A stretch of 64,000 bases of DNA from Melastoma dodecandrum. Its lineage: Eukaryota; Streptophyta; Magnoliopsida; Myrtales; Melastomataceae. Of this stretch, positions 9,261-18,531 are shown piece after piece (within the stretch, counting starts at the first letter, position 1; every line of letters begins with the position of its first letter). The notes under the pieces were generated by a model. It made no database searches and was not told the DNA's origin. It was given only the letters and a program-made list of their open reading frames with translations. The stretch lies in assembly GCA_029817715.1 (NCBI GenBank), contig JARUPY010000398.1, positions 3,192,001 to 3,256,000 on the forward strand, given 5' to 3'. Both the position numbers and the translations under genes were made by a program.

Positions 9261-9347
9261 GCCCCACCGATCCCTCGCTCGCGGGCCCTGGAGCCCTCCT
9301 GGTTCGTGACGCCGGCCTTGCCGGCTCCTCACCATAAGGGATGTGAG

Positions 9348-10100
9348 TCAGGTCCCCGCGCGGGCCGCGTGCGCCAGCTGCACAAGCACCTTGCGCAGAT
9401 CGCCCGGCGTCGTCACGCGCTGCGGGAAGACCAGGCGAGCGGTCTCGTCCCCGCAGGCGAGGTCCATGCCGTCCGGGTCGAGGCCCGTGGCGAGCCACGC
9501 GCCCGGCGCCTTTCCGGCGAACCGCTGCGCGTAGAGGGACAGCGCGTCGGCATGGTCCGCGTTCATATGGGCGATGGCACCCGCCTCCGCGGCCAGCAAC
9601 GCCTCAGCGCCCTCGAGGGAGGTGAGCAGACGCGGGCCCGGAAAACGCGCGGCGCGGGCGAAGCCGCCGTTGAGGTGCACCTGTTCGAGGGTCAGGCGCC
9701 AGAAGGAAAAATCCGCAAAATCGGCGTAGAGCTCGGCCTTGGGGTGGCGGGCCAGGAAGCGCGCCCGCACCGCCGCGCGGGCCTCTGGCTCCGCGACCTT
9801 CGCCGCCGAGCCGACGAGGGTGAGGCGCGGATGGGCGAGCGGATCGCCGGGCCCCGTCTCGGCGAGCAGGAGGGAGCAGCGCCCGTCGCGATCGAGGTGG
9901 CGCGTGTGGGCGGAGAGCTGGGACACGAGGATGAGCGGCGCGCCGGCCGGGTCGGTCGCCACGGTGACGAGGCTGGCGAAGGGCGCGCCCGACCCGTCTA
10001 GCGTGCCGAGAGCTCCGGCGCGGATCGTCCGCAGCAGGCGCTTCGATTCGGCGAGCGCGTCGAACGCGGGCGCGGAATTCGTCTGCTCGGGCTCGCTCAT
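9348..10100 (-). CDS. HugZ-like pyridoxamine-phosphate-oxidase-fold protein with DUF2470 domain
   Basis: The 250-residue protein has an N-terminal split-barrel flavin-reductase-like domain (about residues 10-150; LRTIRAGALGTLDG, then FASLVTVATD). Its C-terminal DUF2470 domain carries the conserved IAHMNADHADAL segment. This architecture is that of HugZ/HutZ heme-binding or heme-degrading proteins and of related heme-delivery factors. The start at MSEPEQ has an AGGAGG ribosome-binding site 5-10 bases upstream. An upstream in-frame ATG exists but lacks one. It converges with the acyl-CoA dehydrogenase gene. No heme transport genes are adjacent, so a heme role rests on the family alone. Confidence 0.8.
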   Translation of the reverse strand: MSEPEQTNSAPAFDALAESKRLLRTIRAGALGTLDGSGAPFASLVTVATDPAGAPLILVSQLSAHTRHLDRDGRCSLLLAETGPGDPLAHPRLTLVGSAAKVAEPEARAAVRARFLARHPKAELYADFADFSFWRLTLEQVHLNGGFARAARFPGPRLLTSLEGAEALLAAEAGAIAHMNADHADALSLYAQRFAGKAPGAWLATGLDPDGMDLACGDETARLVFPQRVTTPGDLRKVLVQLAHAARAGT

Positions 10101-10311
10101 CTCGTCCTCCTCGCTCCGCTTTGCCATGCGCGGCACGGTTCGAGCCAGGGGCGCGGGGTCGCAGCACGCTTTCCGAAGCCTTAACCAGGCGCCGCCGTGA
10201 GGGCAGACCACCTCTGCGCGCCGAGGGACCCTCCCTCTCTTGGCGGAGTTGACACGAGCCGTCATATTGCACCGCAGCATCAATCCCGATGCGACTCGAC
10301 GGAGATCGTCC

Positions 10312-10542
10312 TTGAAAGCTCTCCATTTGTCGCGCGAGACCTCCGTGCACACGGCGGTGCTCGTCCGCGTCGTCGCGTTCCTCGTCACGATCAGCAGCCT
10401 CGTCTTCATCCCGGCCGAACTGGCGGCCGCCGCCGCGGGACATGCAAACGTCGCGCACGCGTTCCTGGCCTCCGGCGCCGCCGCCGTGGTGACGATCGTC
10501 ACCGCGTTCGCGGCCCGTAGTGTGGACCCGCTGCGGCACTGA
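10312..10542 (+). CDS. Small membrane protein, unknown
   Basis: The 76-residue product starts at a TTG with a GGAG site 7 bases upstream. Two hydrophobic stretches (about residues 17-40 and 48-68) suggest a two-pass membrane protein. No known family is recognised. A longer frame upstream is open, but the ribosome-binding site favours the TTG. It lies between the HugZ-like gene and the lytic transglycosylase. Confidence 0.4.
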   Translation: MKALHLSRETSVHTAVLVRVVAFLVTISSLVFIPAELAAAAAGHANVAHAFLASGAAAVVTIVTAFAARSVDPLRH

Positions 10543-10583
10543 GCGCCGCGCGCTTGTCGCAAATCTAGGCTCAGGCTGGCGCC

Positions 10584-11459
10584 ATGCGTGCGCCAGCCTT
10601 TCTTTTCGTCCTTCTCGCCGCGAGCGGGAGCGCGCGGGCGGCGACGCCTCCCGCGACTCCGGCGGACAAGACGGCTGCGCCGGTCGCGACCCTCTGCGGG
10701 GCGCTGGAGGCCGCCGCCAAGCGCAACGACCTCCCCTATCCGTTCTTCACGCGCCTCATCTGGCAGGAGAGCCGCTTCGATCCCGCGGCGGTCAGCCCAG
10801 CCGGGGCGGAGGGCGTCGCGCAGTTCATGCCGGGAACGGCGGCCGATCGCGGCCTCGCCGATCCCTTCGAGCCGGCGCGCGCGCTCGATGAATCCGCGGC
10901 CTATCTCAAAGCCTTGCGGGCGCAATTCGGAAATCTCGGCCTCGCCGCCGCGGCCTACAATGCCGGGCCGGGGCGAGTCGCGCGCTGGCTCGCCGGCACC
11001 AGCGGGTTGCCGGCCGAGACGATCGCTTATGTCGAGATCGTGACCGGCCACTCGGTCGTGGAGTGGCGCGGGCCCTTCTCCGACTCGGCGAAGCCGCCGA
11101 CGCTCGACCCCGAGCCTGGCTTCTCCTGCCTCGCCTTCGCGGGCGACGCTGGGCGTCGCCGCGCGCCGCGCGCCCCCGACGAGCCGGGCACGCCGCCGCC
11201 CAAGGCGTGGGCGATGATCCTCGTCGCGAGCTACAACAAGGCCGCGATCCTCGCCGAATGGCAGATCGCGCGCGCCAAATATGCCGACACGCTCGGCGCG
11301 CTGACGCCGTCCGTCCGCCGCCGACACGTCGGCGGCCTGCCGGCCAAGAAGTTCGTCGTGCAGATCGAATCGGACGACCGCGGCACGAGCAACCGGCTCT
11401 GCACCAAGCTGCAGCGGCAGGGCGGCAATTGCGTCGTGCTGCGCAACTCGCTGCGCTGA
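10584..11459 (+). CDS. Lytic transglycosylase with SLT domain
   Basis: The 291-residue exported protein starts with a signal peptide (MRAPAFLFVLLAASGSARA). The SLT/goose-lysozyme-like domain (about residues 40-150) has the catalytic glutamate in IWQESRFDP, the SPAGAEGVAQFMPGTA loop and AAAYNAGPGRV. It would cleave peptidoglycan glycan strands with 1,6-anhydro product formation in the periplasm. The C-terminal third (residues 210-291), with KKFVVQIESD and a cysteine pair, may be a small SPOR-like or peptidoglycan-contacting module; that is a guess. The gene is probably monocistronic. Confidence 0.85.
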   Translation: MRAPAFLFVLLAASGSARAATPPATPADKTAAPVATLCGALEAAAKRNDLPYPFFTRLIWQESRFDPAAVSPAGAEGVAQFMPGTAADRGLADPFEPARALDESAAYLKALRAQFGNLGLAAAAYNAGPGRVARWLAGTSGLPAETIAYVEIVTGHSVVEWRGPFSDSAKPPTLDPEPGFSCLAFAGDAGRRRAPRAPDEPGTPPPKAWAMILVASYNKAAILAEWQIARAKYADTLGALTPSVRRRHVGGLPAKKFVVQIESDDRGTSNRLCTKLQRQGGNCVVLRNSLR

Positions 11460-11558
11460 GCCGCGGGCTCTGCCAAAGCGCCGCAGCCCTGGCGAAGCCG
11501 GCGCGAGCCCCTATCTTGAGCGCGGCTCGGCATATGGCCAGGCTTGCGAGGGAGTTCG

Positions 11559-12053
11559 ATGCCCCATCACATCACGCTGACGATCAACGGCGCGAAACGG
11601 GAGGTCGAGCTCGACGATCCGCGCGTCACGCTGCTCGACCTCTTACGCGAGCGGCTCGACCTCACGGGCACCAAGAAAGGCTGCGATCGCGGCCAGTGCG
11701 GCGCCTGCACGATCCTCGTCGACGGGCGGCGGGTGAACGCCTGCCTCGCGCTCGCCGTCAGCCACGACGGCGCCGACATCCTCACCATCGAAGGGCTCGC
11801 CGAGGGCGACCGGCTGCATCCGGTGCAGGCGGCCTTCATCGAGCACGACGGGTTCCAGTGCGGCTTCTGCACACCGGGCCAGATCATGAGCGCCGTCGGC
11901 CTCCTGCGCGAGGGCCATGCCGGCGACGACCCCGAGCGCATCCGCGAGGGCCTCTCGGGCAATCTCTGCCGTTGCGGCGCCTACAAGGGCATCGTCGAGG
12001 CCGTGCTCGAGGCGCAGGCCCAGATCAACCAGCTTCCGGGAGCGGCCGCGTGA
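11559..12053 (+). CDS. Aldehyde dehydrogenase iron-sulfur subunit (PaoA/YagT-like, xanthine oxidase family)
   Basis: The 164-residue subunit has two [2Fe-2S] motifs. The plant-ferredoxin type is CDRGQCGACTILVDGRRVNAC, and the C-terminal helical type is QCGFCTPGQ with LCRCGAY. It shuttles electrons between the molybdopterin subunit and FAD. The ATG at 11559 follows a GAGGGAG site. Many PaoA proteins carry a Tat signal; none is visible here, so this enzyme is probably cytoplasmic unless the subunit is exported another way. It overlaps the next gene by 4 bp. Confidence 0.9.
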   Translation: MPHHITLTINGAKREVELDDPRVTLLDLLRERLDLTGTKKGCDRGQCGACTILVDGRRVNACLALAVSHDGADILTIEGLAEGDRLHPVQAAFIEHDGFQCGFCTPGQIMSAVGLLREGHAGDDPERIREGLSGNLCRCGAYKGIVEAVLEAQAQINQLPGAAA

Positions 12054-13102
12054 GAGACTTCGAATATCTGCGCCCCGCCTCCGTCGCGGAGGCCGTCGCC
12101 GAGGGCGCGAAGCCCGACACGGCGTTCCTCGCCGGCGGCACCAACCTGCTCGACCTGATGAAGGGCAACATCGTGCGCCCCGGTCGCCTCGTCGACGTGA
12201 CGCGTCTGCCCGGGCTCGATGCGGTCGAGTGGCAGGGAGACGGCGCGGTGCGCATCGGCGCGCTCGTGCGCAATTCCGATCTCGCCTACGACGAGCGCTT
12301 CGCGAAGACCTTTCCCGCGGTCGCCGAAGCGCTGCTCTCGGGTGCCTCGGCCCAGCTGCGCAACGCCGCGACCGTCGGCGGCAACATCCTGCAGCGGACC
12401 CGCTGCCAGTATTTCTACGACCCCGCCGCCGCCTGCAACAAGCGCGCGCCAGGCGCCGGCTGCGAGGCGATCGGCGGCCTCGATCGCCTCGCCGCGATCC
12501 TCGGCTGGAGCGAGGCCTGCATCGCCACCTACCAATCGGACTTCGCAGTGCCGCTCGCGGCGCTCGGCGCCCATGTCGAGATCGAGGGACGCGGCGGGCG
12601 CCGCCTCGTGCCGTTCGCCGACCTTCACCGCCTGCCGGGCGACACGCCGCAAATCGAGACCGTGCTGCAGCCCGGAGACCTCGTGGCGGCTGTCGCATTG
12701 CCGCCGGAAGCCGGGCGCTTTGCCGCGCACCAGCGCTACGTAAAGCTGCGCGAGCGCACGTCCTACGCGTTCGCCGTGGTGTCTTGCGCCGCGGCGCTGC
12801 GGATGGACGAGGGTGTCATCTCCGAGGCACGGATCGCGCTCGGAAGCGTCGCGACGAAGCCGTGGCGCGCCGAGGCGGCCGAGCGGCTGCTCGCCGGCCA
12901 GGCGCCGGACCCCGAATTGTACCGCAAGGCCGCCGAGGCCGCGCTGGCCGAGGCCCGGCCGGTCGGCGGCAACGGCTTCAAGATCGAGCTGGCGAAGCGC
13001 ATTCTGCGTCGCGCGCTCATGCTCGCCGCCGCCGGTACGCCGGAGCGCCTGCCGGCCCTGCCCGCCTCCGCCTTCGCATCCCGGGAGCCCGCCCATGTCT
13101 GA
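12050..13102 (+). CDS. Aldehyde dehydrogenase FAD subunit with extra iron-sulfur motif (PaoB/YagS-like)
   Basis: The 350-residue subunit starts at a GTG that overlaps the stop of the iron-sulfur gene (GTGA). FAD-binding loops are FLAGGTNLLDLMK and NAATVGGNILQRT. The insertion QRTRCQYFYDP, then CNKRAPGAGC, carries three cysteines. It corresponds to the extra [4Fe-4S] site known in E. coli PaoB and absent from ordinary xanthine dehydrogenases, so this is a PaoABC-type rather than a CO-dehydrogenase-type enzyme. The C-terminal CO dehydrogenase flavoprotein domain is complete. It overlaps the molybdenum subunit gene by 8 bp. Confidence 0.9.
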   Translation: MRDFEYLRPASVAEAVAEGAKPDTAFLAGGTNLLDLMKGNIVRPGRLVDVTRLPGLDAVEWQGDGAVRIGALVRNSDLAYDERFAKTFPAVAEALLSGASAQLRNAATVGGNILQRTRCQYFYDPAAACNKRAPGAGCEAIGGLDRLAAILGWSEACIATYQSDFAVPLAALGAHVEIEGRGGRRLVPFADLHRLPGDTPQIETVLQPGDLVAAVALPPEAGRFAAHQRYVKLRERTSYAFAVVSCAAALRMDEGVISEARIALGSVATKPWRAEAAERLLAGQAPDPELYRKAAEAALAEARPVGGNGFKIELAKRILRRALMLAAAGTPERLPALPASAFASREPAHV

Positions 13103-15347
13103 CGTCGCGATCCCCACACCGGGCCTCGAGCGCGGGCGCCACGGCGCCAGCATCGGCCAGCCGCTGACGCGCCGCGAGGGCGTCCCGAAGGTGACGGGCG
13201 CCGCGCGCTACGCCGCCGACAATCGCCCGGAGGGCCTGCTTCATGCCGTGATGGCGGTGGCCTCGATCGCCAAGGGGCGCGTCGCGCATCTCGATGTCGC
13301 GGCGGCCAAGGCGCACCCCGGCGTCGTAGAGGTCATGACGCCGCAAAATGTGCCGAAGCTCGCGATCTCTCCGGATGACAAGCCGGACATGTTCTCCTTC
13401 CGGCTCGATTTGCTGCAGTCCGACCGCGTGCGGTACGCGCAACAGCCGATCGCCGTCGTGATCGCGACGACGCTGGAGGCGGCGAGCGAAGGTGTCGCCC
13501 TTCTCGCGCCGCGCTACGAAGCAGAGGAGGCGACGGTGCTCCTCGAGGAGGCGGAAGCCTTCGACGTGCCGGCCGTCGGCGTCGGCTCGCCGGCCTCCGT
13601 GTCGGACGGCGACATCGACGCTGGGCTGCGGACCGCGGCGGGGCGCATCGAGGCGACCTACGACATCGCCCCGCAATATCACAACCCGCTCGAGACGCAT
13701 GCGATCGTCGCCGCCTGGGACGGCAACAAGCTGACGCTCGACACGCCGAGCCAGGGCATGTCGATCGCGCAGGGGCGCATCGCCACCCTCTTCGGCATCG
13801 ATCCCGGCGACATCTTCATCCGCAGCCCGTTCCTCGGCGGCGGGTTCGGCAGCAAGGGCGTGATCTCGGGCCCTCAGGTGCTCGGCATCCTCGCCGCGCG
13901 GCTCGTGATGCGCCCCGTGAAGCTGGTGATGCGCCGCGAACAGATGTTCGGCCCCGTCGGCCATCGTGGCGCGACGCGCCAGACGCTGCGGCTCGGCGCC
14001 AGCGCGGACGGGGAGCTGACAGCCCTCGACCACGCGACGGTGTCCGCGACCTCGCGGTTCGACGACTTCCTCGAGCCGGCGGGCCTCCTCTCGCGCCATC
14101 TCTACAAGTCGGGCGCGATCTCCTCCTCACACGAGGGTGTGCGGCTCGATGTCGGCACACCGCTCTTCATGCGCGCGCCGGGCGAGGCGCCGGGCAGCTT
14201 GGCACTCGAAAGCGCGATGGACGAGCTCGCGCATGCGCTGACGCTCGATCCGCTCGACCTGCGGCTGAAGAACTACGCCGACATCGAGCCGATGACCGGC
14301 AAGCCGTATTCCTCGAAGGCGCTGCGCGAATGTTACGAGCAGGGTGCGGCTGCCTTCGGCTGGGCGGGGCGGCCCGTCGAGCCGCGACGAATGCGCGACG
14401 CCGACGGGCTTCTGGTCGGCTGGGGCCTCGGGACCGCGACCTTTCCGGCCTATTCGTTCCAGGCGCAGGCGAAGGCGATCTTGCGCGCCGACGGTTCCGC
14501 GCGCGTCGAGATCGGGGCGCACGACATGGGCCAGGGCGCCTGGACCTCGCTCGCCCAGATCGCGGCGGATTCACTAGGCGTCGGCTACGACGCGATCGAT
14601 TTCGCGATGGGCACGTCCGACCTCGTGCCGGGCGGCATGGCCGGCGGCTCCGCCGGCACCGCGACCTGCGGCACGGCGATCCACAGCGCGGGCCAGGAGG
14701 CGATCCGCCAGCTCGGCGAACTCGCCACCGCCGACGAGCGCTCGCCGCTGTTCGGCGCGGGCAATGCCGGCGTGATCGCGCGCGACGGCGCGCTCTGGCG
14801 GCGCGACGACGAAAGTCGCGGCGAGCCCTTCGCGGCGATCCTCCAGCGCGCCGGCAAGGACAGGATCGAGGCCGTCGCCGGCAACAGCCAGGGCCCGAAC
14901 GCGCAGGATTACGCGCTGCATGCCCACGGCGCCGTCTTCGCGGAAGTGAAGGTCGATCCCGAGCTCGGCCAGGTGCGTGTCACGCGGCTCGTCGGGGCCT
15001 TCGCGGCCGGCCGCGTCATCAACCCGAAGATGGTGCGCAGCCAGTACTACGGCGGAATGATCTGGGGCGTCTCGATGGCGCTGCACGAGCACGCGGCGTT
15101 CGACCGCCGGACCGGGCGCCTGATGAACCCGAACTTCGGCGAGTACCACGTGCCGGTGAATGCCGACGTCCCGTCCATCGAAGCGATCCTCGTCGACGAA
15201 AAGGACGAGATCATCAACGCGCTGGGAATCAAGGGCGTCGGCGAGATTGGCATCACCGGCACAGCGGGCGCGATCGCGAACGCCGTCTGGCACGCCACCG
15301 GTGTGCGTGTGCGCGAAATCCCGATCACGCTCGACAAGCTGATCTGA
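13095..15347 (+). CDS. Aldehyde dehydrogenase molybdenum cofactor subunit (PaoC/YagR-like)
   Basis: The 750-residue subunit binds the molybdopterin cofactor and oxidises aldehydes. Visible signatures are GGGFGSKG (cofactor contact), the long substrate-channel region, GGSAGTATCGTA, and the C-terminal catalytic glutamate in KGVGEIGITGTAGAIANA. Length matches PaoC (about 730). It is the last gene of the three-gene operon; no paoD/XdhC-type maturation chaperone follows within the window. It converges with pgi and shares a hairpin terminator with it. Confidence 0.92.
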   Translation: MSDVAIPTPGLERGRHGASIGQPLTRREGVPKVTGAARYAADNRPEGLLHAVMAVASIAKGRVAHLDVAAAKAHPGVVEVMTPQNVPKLAISPDDKPDMFSFRLDLLQSDRVRYAQQPIAVVIATTLEAASEGVALLAPRYEAEEATVLLEEAEAFDVPAVGVGSPASVSDGDIDAGLRTAAGRIEATYDIAPQYHNPLETHAIVAAWDGNKLTLDTPSQGMSIAQGRIATLFGIDPGDIFIRSPFLGGGFGSKGVISGPQVLGILAARLVMRPVKLVMRREQMFGPVGHRGATRQTLRLGASADGELTALDHATVSATSRFDDFLEPAGLLSRHLYKSGAISSSHEGVRLDVGTPLFMRAPGEAPGSLALESAMDELAHALTLDPLDLRLKNYADIEPMTGKPYSSKALRECYEQGAAAFGWAGRPVEPRRMRDADGLLVGWGLGTATFPAYSFQAQAKAILRADGSARVEIGAHDMGQGAWTSLAQIAADSLGVGYDAIDFAMGTSDLVPGGMAGGSAGTATCGTAIHSAGQEAIRQLGELATADERSPLFGAGNAGVIARDGALWRRDDESRGEPFAAILQRAGKDRIEAVAGNSQGPNAQDYALHAHGAVFAEVKVDPELGQVRVTRLVGAFAAGRVINPKMVRSQYYGGMIWGVSMALHEHAAFDRRTGRLMNPNFGEYHVPVNADVPSIEAILVDEKDEIINALGIKGVGEIGITGTAGAIANAVWHATGVRVREIPITLDKLI

Positions 15348-15353
15348 GGCGAA

Positions 15354-15381
15354 CGCCTCTCCGCTAACCGGCGGAGAGGCG
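15354..15381. terminator. Bidirectional hairpin between the aldehyde dehydrogenase operon and pgi
   Basis: The arms CGCCTCTCCGC (15354-15364) and GCGGAGAGGCG (15371-15381) are perfect inverted repeats with a 6-base loop. The right arm lies within the last codons of pgi and the loop includes its stop codon. No strong T-run follows, so it is a hairpin that may terminate or protect both convergent transcripts. Confidence 0.55.
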
Positions 15382-17013
15382 GCGCATGGCGGCGATGAGG
15401 CCGGCGGTCGAGGAATCGAGCGCCTCGGTCGAGGCCGTGGGATCCGAGACGATCGGCACGAGGCGGCCGGCGAGTTCCTTGCCGAGTTCGACGCCCCATT
15501 GGTCGAAGGAATCGATGTTCCACACGACGCCCATCGTGAACACCTTGTGCTCGTAGAGTGCAATGAGGCGGCCAAGCATACGCGGCGTCAGAGATGTATA
15601 GAGGAAGGTCGAGGTCGGCCGATTGCCGGAAAATTGCTTGGCAGGCGCCAGCGTCGCGATCTTGGCATCCGCCGTGCCGCTCTTGTGGAGCGCCGTCTTC
15701 ACCTCCTCGACGCTCCGCCCGCGCATCAAAGCCTCGCCCTGCGCGAAGCAGTTGGCGACGAGCAGATCGTGGTGGTGCTGGTCGGCGTCCGTGGGCTTGG
15801 CGGCGACGAGGAAGTCGATCGGAACGGGCTCGGTGCCCTGGTGCAGCATCTGGAAGAACGCGTGCTGGCCGTTGGTGCCCGGCTCGCCGAAGATGACGGG
15901 GGAGGTCTGCATCCTCACGGGCGTGCCGTCGACCTGCACGTGCTTGCCGTTCGACTCCATCTCGAGCTGCTGCAGATAGGCCGGGAAGCGCGCGAGGCGA
16001 TTGTCGTAAGGGATGACGGCTTGCGTCGACAGGTCGAGGAAATTGTGATTCCAGACCTCGATCAGCCCCATCAGCGCCGGGATGTTCCGCGCGAGCGGCG
16101 CCTCGACGAAATGCCTGTCGATGTCCTCGCCGCCGCGCAGGAAGTCTTCGAACGCCGCTTTGCCGATCCCGATCTCGACGGAAAGGCCGATCGCCGACCA
16201 GATCGAATAGCGCCCGCCGACCCAGTCCCAGAAGCCGAAGACGCGGTCGTCCTTGATGCCGAACTTGGCGATGAGATCGAGCTGGGTGGAGACCGCACAG
16301 AATTGATCGGCCACGGCCGCTTCGCCGAGCGCGTCGGCGACGGCCTTGCGCGCGCTCTGCGCGTTCGTCATCGTCTCCAGCGTCGTGAAGGTCTTGGAGC
16401 CGACGATGAAGAGCGTCGTCGCGAGATCGACGCCCTTCAGCGTGTCGCCGAGGTCCGCGCCGTCGACGTTGGAGACGAAATGCAGCTTGAGATGCGGCGC
16501 GACGAAGGGCGCGATCGCGCGCGCCGCCATCGCCGGGCCGAGGTCGGAGCCCCCGATCCCGATGTTGACGACATCGGTGAAGCGCTGGCCGTTCGCGGCC
16601 GTGATCGTGCCGCCGCGCACGGCGTCTGCGAACGAAAGCATGCGCTCGCGCACCTCGATCACGTCGGGCATCACGTCGTGCCCGGCGTGGTCGCGCATCG
16701 CTTTGCCGGGCGTCATGTTGCGCAGCGCCATGTGCAGAACCGAGCGCCGCTCGGTGACGTTGATCGCCTCGCCCGCGAACAGCGCGGCGCGCTTGGCCTC
16801 GAGCCCGGCCGCCTGGGCGAGCGCGACGAGACGTTCGATCGTCTCGCCGGTCACCCGCTGCTTCGAATAGTCGAAGAGGAGGTCGTCATGGACGACGTGC
16901 AGGTGCTCGAACCGCTGCGCGTCGGTCTGGAACAGCTCCTGCGTGGTCCGGCTCGCCTGTGCGAGATGGTCAGCCTTCAAAGCGTCGAGCGCCGGCGTGA
17001 AGTCGTTCGGCAT
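15364..17013 (-). CDS. pgi: Glucose-6-phosphate isomerase
   Basis: The 549-residue enzyme interconverts glucose 6-phosphate and fructose 6-phosphate in the cytosol. Family signatures are clear: DVVNIGIGGSDLGPAM for phosphate binding, the VGSKTFTTLETM segment, and the second signature with its catalytic glutamate (FGEPGTNGQHAF). Near the C-terminus the catalytic lysine region WNIDSFDQWGVELGK is present. Length and all domains are full. It lies near zwf and an OmpR-type regulator gene, forming a small sugar-phosphate cluster, though each gene appears to have its own promoter. Confidence 0.95.
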   Translation of the reverse strand: MPNDFTPALDALKADHLAQASRTTQELFQTDAQRFEHLHVVHDDLLFDYSKQRVTGETIERLVALAQAAGLEAKRAALFAGEAINVTERRSVLHMALRNMTPGKAMRDHAGHDVMPDVIEVRERMLSFADAVRGGTITAANGQRFTDVVNIGIGGSDLGPAMAARAIAPFVAPHLKLHFVSNVDGADLGDTLKGVDLATTLFIVGSKTFTTLETMTNAQSARKAVADALGEAAVADQFCAVSTQLDLIAKFGIKDDRVFGFWDWVGGRYSIWSAIGLSVEIGIGKAAFEDFLRGGEDIDRHFVEAPLARNIPALMGLIEVWNHNFLDLSTQAVIPYDNRLARFPAYLQQLEMESNGKHVQVDGTPVRMQTSPVIFGEPGTNGQHAFFQMLHQGTEPVPIDFLVAAKPTDADQHHHDLLVANCFAQGEALMRGRSVEEVKTALHKSGTADAKIATLAPAKQFSGNRPTSTFLYTSLTPRMLGRLIALYEHKVFTMGVVWNIDSFDQWGVELGKELAGRLVPIVSDPTASTEALDSSTAGLIAAMRRLSAG

Positions 17014-17077
17014 GGTCCCTCGTCGAGTGGCTACGTGCGTCCGCCGCGCGTCGGTCCGGCGGCGTGCCGCCGCCTAT

Positions 17078-17341
17078 CTAGCGCCAGATCGTTCCGCCGC
17101 CCAGCCGCCGAAGGTGCCCTCGCCCCCGTTCCGCCGTTCGGCGGACGCGCGCGCGCACGTCGTCCGCGCCATCCGTCACCCGCCTCGCGACGAGCCGACG
17201 CCGCGCGTCGAGCCGCAGCAGCGTCGGGCCGCCGATCGCCACGCCGAAGAAGGCCGCGAGGATCGCCGCCGCCACGCCGCGCTGCTCGGCCGTCATCCGC
17301 GACACGCCGCGGCTCGTCTGCCCGCTCATCCTCGACCTCAT
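17078..17341 (-). CDS. Small single-pass membrane protein, unknown
   Basis: The open frame of 87 codons (or 83 from a second ATG at 17329) encodes a short N-terminal stretch, one hydrophobic helix (GVAAAILAAFFGVAIGG) and a very arginine-rich tail. The 532-bp space between pgi and the response regulator holds nothing else convincing. The bias to arginine may simply reflect GC-rich non-coding DNA, so this is a tentative gene. Confidence 0.35.
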   Translation of the reverse strand: MRSRMSGQTSRGVSRMTAEQRGVAAAILAAFFGVAIGGPTLLRLDARRRLVARRVTDGADDVRARVRRTAERGRGHLRRLGGGTIWR

Positions 17342-17545
17342 GTGCTTGCCTGCGGACGTAACGCGGGCGGCGCGGGGGCGTTGCGTGGGAGACGGACGTC
17401 ACGAACCTCAGCGATCATAGCGAGCAAACGCCCGTGGATCGCGTCGGGTTGGCCGTTCCAGCCAAGGATAGGTCCCGCGGACGATCGGCGGTCTCGCGGG
17501 CGAAGCGGGCCGGCCGGAATTGCCGCAAGTTTTCCGCTTCTAGCG

Positions 17546-18286
17546 CTACCGGTCCACCAGCAGCCGATACCCCAGCCCGCGCACGGTCTGCACGAAGAGC
17601 GGGTTCGCGGGGTCGGCCTCGATCTTGCGGCGGAGCCGGTTCACCTGCACGTCGACGGTGCGCTCGTTGCCCGCGCTGCCGGCGCCGGAAAGCGCCTCGC
17701 GCGATACGGTGCCCCCGGCGTTGGCGGCGAGCAGGCGCAGCATCTCGCGCTCGCGTTCGGTGAGGCGCACGATCTCGCCCGCGCGCTTCAGCTCGCCGCG
17801 TTCGAGGTCGAACGTGAAGGGGCCGAACTGCACCTGCGTCGGCAGTCCGGTCTCCACCGGCGTGCGGGCGCGACGCAGGATCGAGGCGATGCGCAGGGAG
17901 AGCTCGCGCGGCTCGAACGGCTTGCCGAGGTAATCGTCGACGCCGATCTCGAAGCCGAGCACCCGCTCCTCGAACTCGGTCTTCGCGGTCAGCATGAGGA
18001 TCGGCACGTTGGCGAACTTGCCCGTGTCGGCGCGCACGCGGGTGGCGAAAGAGAAGCCGTCCTCGCCGGGCATCATCACGTCGAGCACGATGAGATCGAA
18101 GGCGATGTTCTTCAGCGCCGTCGTCGCCTCGAGCGCGTTGCCGGCCGTCGTGACGCGATAGCCCTCGGCGACGAGATACCGCCGCAAGAGCTCGCGGATG
18201 CGCCGGTCGTCGTCGACGATGAGCAGATGCGCGGCATCGTCCGGCGGAGCGGCGTCGGGTGCGGCGGTCTGTGCGGTCTCGGTCAT
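17546..18286 (-). CDS. OmpR-family two-component response regulator
   Basis: The 246-residue protein has an N-terminal receiver domain with acidic pocket LLIVDDD (residues 21-27), the phosphoacceptor aspartate at about 69 (LIVLDVMMPG), the LTAKTE switch threonine and the KPFEP lysine. The C-terminal winged helix ends with the typical RTVDVQVNRLRRKIE and VRGLGYRL recognition and wing segments. It is a DNA-binding regulator activated by phosphorylation. No histidine kinase gene is next to it. The start ATG at 18286 opens a normal-length protein; the frame continues upstream without conserved sequence. Confidence 0.9.
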   Translation of the reverse strand: MTETAQTAAPDAAPPDDAAHLLIVDDDRRIRELLRRYLVAEGYRVTTAGNALEATTALKNIAFDLIVLDVMMPGEDGFSFATRVRADTGKFANVPILMLTAKTEFEERVLGFEIGVDDYLGKPFEPRELSLRIASILRRARTPVETGLPTQVQFGPFTFDLERGELKRAGEIVRLTEREREMLRLLAANAGGTVSREALSGAGSAGNERTVDVQVNRLRRKIEADPANPLFVQTVRGLGYRLLVDR

Positions 18287-18531
18287 GCCCGGGCGGCTCC
18301 TCGCAGCGGGTGCCAGTCTAGCAATCCGCGCCCGCGATGGGGAGCGCGCCGCGGGCACAGGGCGTCTTGCGCGGGTCGCGCCGCAATCTCGCCGCAACGT
18401 TCGCGAGCGCGTGTGTCCGGCCGGTGACAGACACCCGCGTGGCGGCTTGCTACCAAGGCTCCAGGCGCTGGCGGCTGACGAAGCTTCTTCGGGGGAAAAA
18501 GCTTCCATGACCCGGCAGGGCTGAGGGGTAG

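Noticed and set aside
10249..10277. TTGACA before the small membrane protein gene as a promoter
   Set aside because: No acceptable -10 element at 16-18 bases downstream.
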